DNA of 34,286 bases from an uncultured Prevotellaceae bacterium (GTDB lineage: Bacteria > Bacteroidota > Bacteroidia > Bacteroidales > UBA932), in NCBI GenBank assembly GCA_900314395.1, contig OMVB01000088.1, positions 1-34,286 on the forward strand, in the 5' to 3' direction. The notes under the pieces are model-generated. The model was not told where the DNA came from, searched no databases, and saw only the letters and a program-made list of their open reading frames with translations. The position numbers and the translations under genes were made by a program. Positions 32,814-34,286 of the stretch are shown one piece after another (position 1 is the first letter of the stretch; each line of letters begins with the position of its first letter).

Positions 32814-32848
32814 CAAAGATAAGCAATTTATGGTTGCAACCATAAATT
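32814..32848 (-). promoter_or_regulatory. 24-bp perfect palindrome beside a promoter-like box (possible operator)
   Basis: AATTTATGGTTG followed directly by its exact complement CAACCATAAATT fills 32825-32848. Three bases away on the minus strand is TATCTTTG (32821-32814), a TAnnTTTG match. The palindrome therefore covers the spacer and -33 zone of a leftward promoter, as a repressor operator would. The remaining 32481-32900 sequence has only short open frames on both strands, none recognisable. Confidence 0.5.
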
Positions 32849-32900
32849 TTTGTGTTTTTTTACGGTTTCAACCTAAAAATCTTATCCTTTGTATAATTCC

Positions 32901-34286
32901 TCAGCGAATTCTATTTGTAACGCAATGGCGTTCGAGCACTTTTGTGCCGTCGGTGACTTCAAAACCATCTGCTCCGTCTGGGAGGAGGATGCGGTGGAAA
33001 CGGTAGTCAGGGTGGCCCTTGATGGCCTTCTTTGCGGCAGAGAGGGCCTTCTCGCCGTTATCATACCAAAACACCAACGCATCATCTTCAGGCGTCTTTG
33101 GATTGACCGGAGTGTCATCCGTGGTTTTGCGCTCATACGCCAGCATCCGGGCATCTTCCGCCTTGGCCTTCTGCTCGTCATACTGACGGTCCCACTCGCG
33201 GTAGTACTCCAACTTGGGGTCTTCGAACAGGGACATCTGAACGGCCGATTCGTGCGTTAATTTGGAAACGCCAAGCCCCACCTGGCGGATGGGGGTGGTT
33301 CCGTCCCAGACCTCGGATAGCATTCTCCGGGCCTCATTCAAGATAACGGCCGTTACATCCGTGGGCTGGTCCAGCGAGGTCTGCTTCTGCGCCACGGTGA
33401 AGTCCTTGTACTTGATGAACATAGACACCGTGGAAGCCCGGAAATCATGCCGACGGATGCGGTGAGCCACGATGCAAGCCACATTGAAAAGCGCCCTGTC
33501 AATGTCCTTCGGGTCCGTATAATCCCTGGAAAAGGTTCGTTCGGCACTCACACTCTTGGCTTCAGCCCGCTCCGTTTCCACCGGAGAGTTGTCCCGGCCG
33601 TTGGCGTTTTCATGAAGCTGCAGCGCAAACTTCTGACCTACCAGACGAGTCAAGGACCCCATTCCCAGATTGGCCAGCTGGCCGATTGTGTGGATTCCGT
33701 ATGCCGTCAGGCGCTCTTCGGTTTTCTTCCCTACCCACAGGAGGTCCCGTACTCCCAGGGGCCACATCTTTTCCTTGACCTCGTTCTCCCACAGCGTATG
33801 CACCTTGTCCGGCTTCTCAAAGTCGGACGCCATCTTTGCGAGGAGCTTGTTGGAGCCGATGCCCACGTTCACTGTGAATCCCATCCGGGCCTTGACCTCT
33901 TCCTTAAGGCGGGTGGCCACTTCCACTGCGTTTTCCGGCATGCAGCGCAGGCTCATGTCGATAAAGCACTCATCGATGGAGAATTGCTGCAGCACGGGAC
34001 TGTATGAACGGCAAATCTCTATGAAGCCTTCGGAACACTGCTTGTACCAGGCCCAGTCGCCTCCGACGATGACCAACCGCGGGTAAGTCCGCAGCGCCAT
34101 GGATACCGGCTGCGCCGTCTTAATTCCCAGCTTCTTTGCAGGAATGGAAGCCGCCGTGATAATGCTTCTCCGGTCAGAAGGGTCTCCGGATACGACTGAC
34201 GGTACCAGGCGGATGTCCGGCTGGCCTTCTTTCACCAGTTTAACCGCGCTCCAACTGAGGAACGCGGAATTAACATCGATATGAAA
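32901..34286 (-). CDS. Y-family DNA polymerase (DinB/UmuC class), start just outside window
   Basis: A translesion DNA polymerase that copies damaged templates. The frame runs to the window edge. Its first visible residues, FHIDVNSAFLSWSAVKLV, are the family N-terminus with the first catalytic Asp (IDVNSAF), so only one to three residues are missing. The second catalytic pair is in QQFSIDECFIDM. YPRLVIVGGDWAWYKQ, GFTVNVGIGSNKLLAKMASD (the helix-hairpin entry) and a little-finger region about 230-345 follow. About 460 residues are visible, with a C-terminal extension of some 90 residues of low similarity to DinB that lacks an obvious clamp-binding QxxLF at its very end. An internal GTG (34235) is a false start. 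No umuD-like gene is visible. Confidence 0.92.
   Translation of the reverse strand, partial: FHIDVNSAFLSWSAVKLVKEGQPDIRLVPSVVSGDPSDRRSIITAASIPAKKLGIKTAQPVSMALRTYPRLVIVGGDWAWYKQCSEGFIEICRSYSPVLQQFSIDECFIDMSLRCMPENAVEVATRLKEEVKARMGFTVNVGIGSNKLLAKMASDFEKPDKVHTLWENEVKEKMWPLGVRDLLWVGKKTEERLTAYGIHTIGQLANLGMGSLTRLVGQKFALQLHENANGRDNSPVETERAEAKSVSAERTFSRDYTDPKDIDRALFNVACIVAHRIRRHDFRASTVSMFIKYKDFTVAQKQTSLDQPTDVTAVILNEARRMLSEVWDGTTPIRQVGLGVSKLTHESAVQMSLFEDPKLEYYREWDRQYDEQKAKAEDARMLAYERKTTDDTPVNPKTPEDDALVFWYDNGEKALSAAKKAIKGHPDYRFHRILLPDGADGFEVTDGTKVLERHCVTNRIR

Noticed and set aside
32612..32845. 77-codon plus-strand frame ending inside the palindrome
   Set aside because: No recognisable motif and no promoter box in front. 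It is opposite the leftward promoter boxes. Kept only as unexplained sequence.
34235..34237. GTG start for the Y-family polymerase
   Set aside because: The frame is open to the window end and encodes the conserved catalytic N-terminus FHIDVNSAF upstream of it, so the true start is just outside.
1..34286. CRISPR arrays, insertion sequences, toxin-antitoxin or phage defence genes
   Set aside because: I looked for spaced repeats, transposase motifs and defence-type domains on both strands and saw none.

Overview
The window is a stretch of chromosome from a Bacteroidota bacterium, most likely order Bacteroidales, at roughly 50 % GC. Several signs agree: promoters with the Bacteroidota consensus (TTTG, 19-20 bp, TAnnTTTG), a Bacteroidota-type long YidC, families largely confined to the phylum (DUF5606, DUF3276/PUR-like, GSCFA, DUF349-repeat protein), many lipoproteins, and a TonB-dependent receptor. 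Nearly all of it is dense, ordinary core genome. Only the last 2.6 kb, after a tRNA gene, looks accessory.

Region 1 (1-7.7 kb, minus strand) reads as one operon: DUF349-repeat protein, yidC, yggS, a CPA2-type cation/proton antiporter and lpxB (cut by the window edge). It is an envelope-biogenesis and ion-homeostasis group. Region 2 (7.7-11.8 kb) has trmD on the plus strand. It meets, with no spacer, a TonB-dependent receptor on the minus strand that sits behind a TPP riboswitch and is therefore a predicted thiamine or thiamine-precursor importer. Just upstream is a glutaminyl-peptide cyclotransferase-like lipoprotein. Region 3 (11.8-13.7 kb) holds the RNase P RNA followed by queC, queD and queE for queuosine precursor synthesis.

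Region 4 (13.7-19.2 kb, minus) is a housekeeping run: nusB, yajC, a YbbR-domain protein, coaE, DUF5606, rimO and a lipoprotein. Region 5 (19.2-21.7 kb, plus), divergent from nusB, has a PUR-like nucleic-acid-binding protein, an amidohydrolase (MTA/SAH/adenosine deaminase class) and purine nucleoside phosphorylase. This looks like a nucleoside-salvage operon, and it ends at a perfect 19-bp stem shared with the convergent nadE. Region 6 (21.7-30.9 kb) has nadE (minus), then a coiled-coil protein, zapA, a probable 6S RNA, rny and a DsbD-like reductase (plus). A GSCFA protein (minus) and a UshA-like nucleotidase lipoprotein (plus) follow.

Region 7 (30.9-34.3 kb) has a lipoprotein with a TonB C-terminal domain (minus), tRNA-Ala(GGC), and then short repeats, a small heat-shock protein and a Y-family DNA polymerase cut by the window end. 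Between the last two is about 480 bp with a 24-bp perfect palindrome next to a promoter-like box and a possible 42-residue ORF. This is the least explained part.

I found no clear-cut new multi-gene system. The best leads are the 32.4-32.9 kb palindrome/small-ORF locus, a roughly tenfold excess of the 7-mer GCCGATG across the window, the strand-exchange geometry of the TPP riboswitch, and the TonB-domain lipoprotein.
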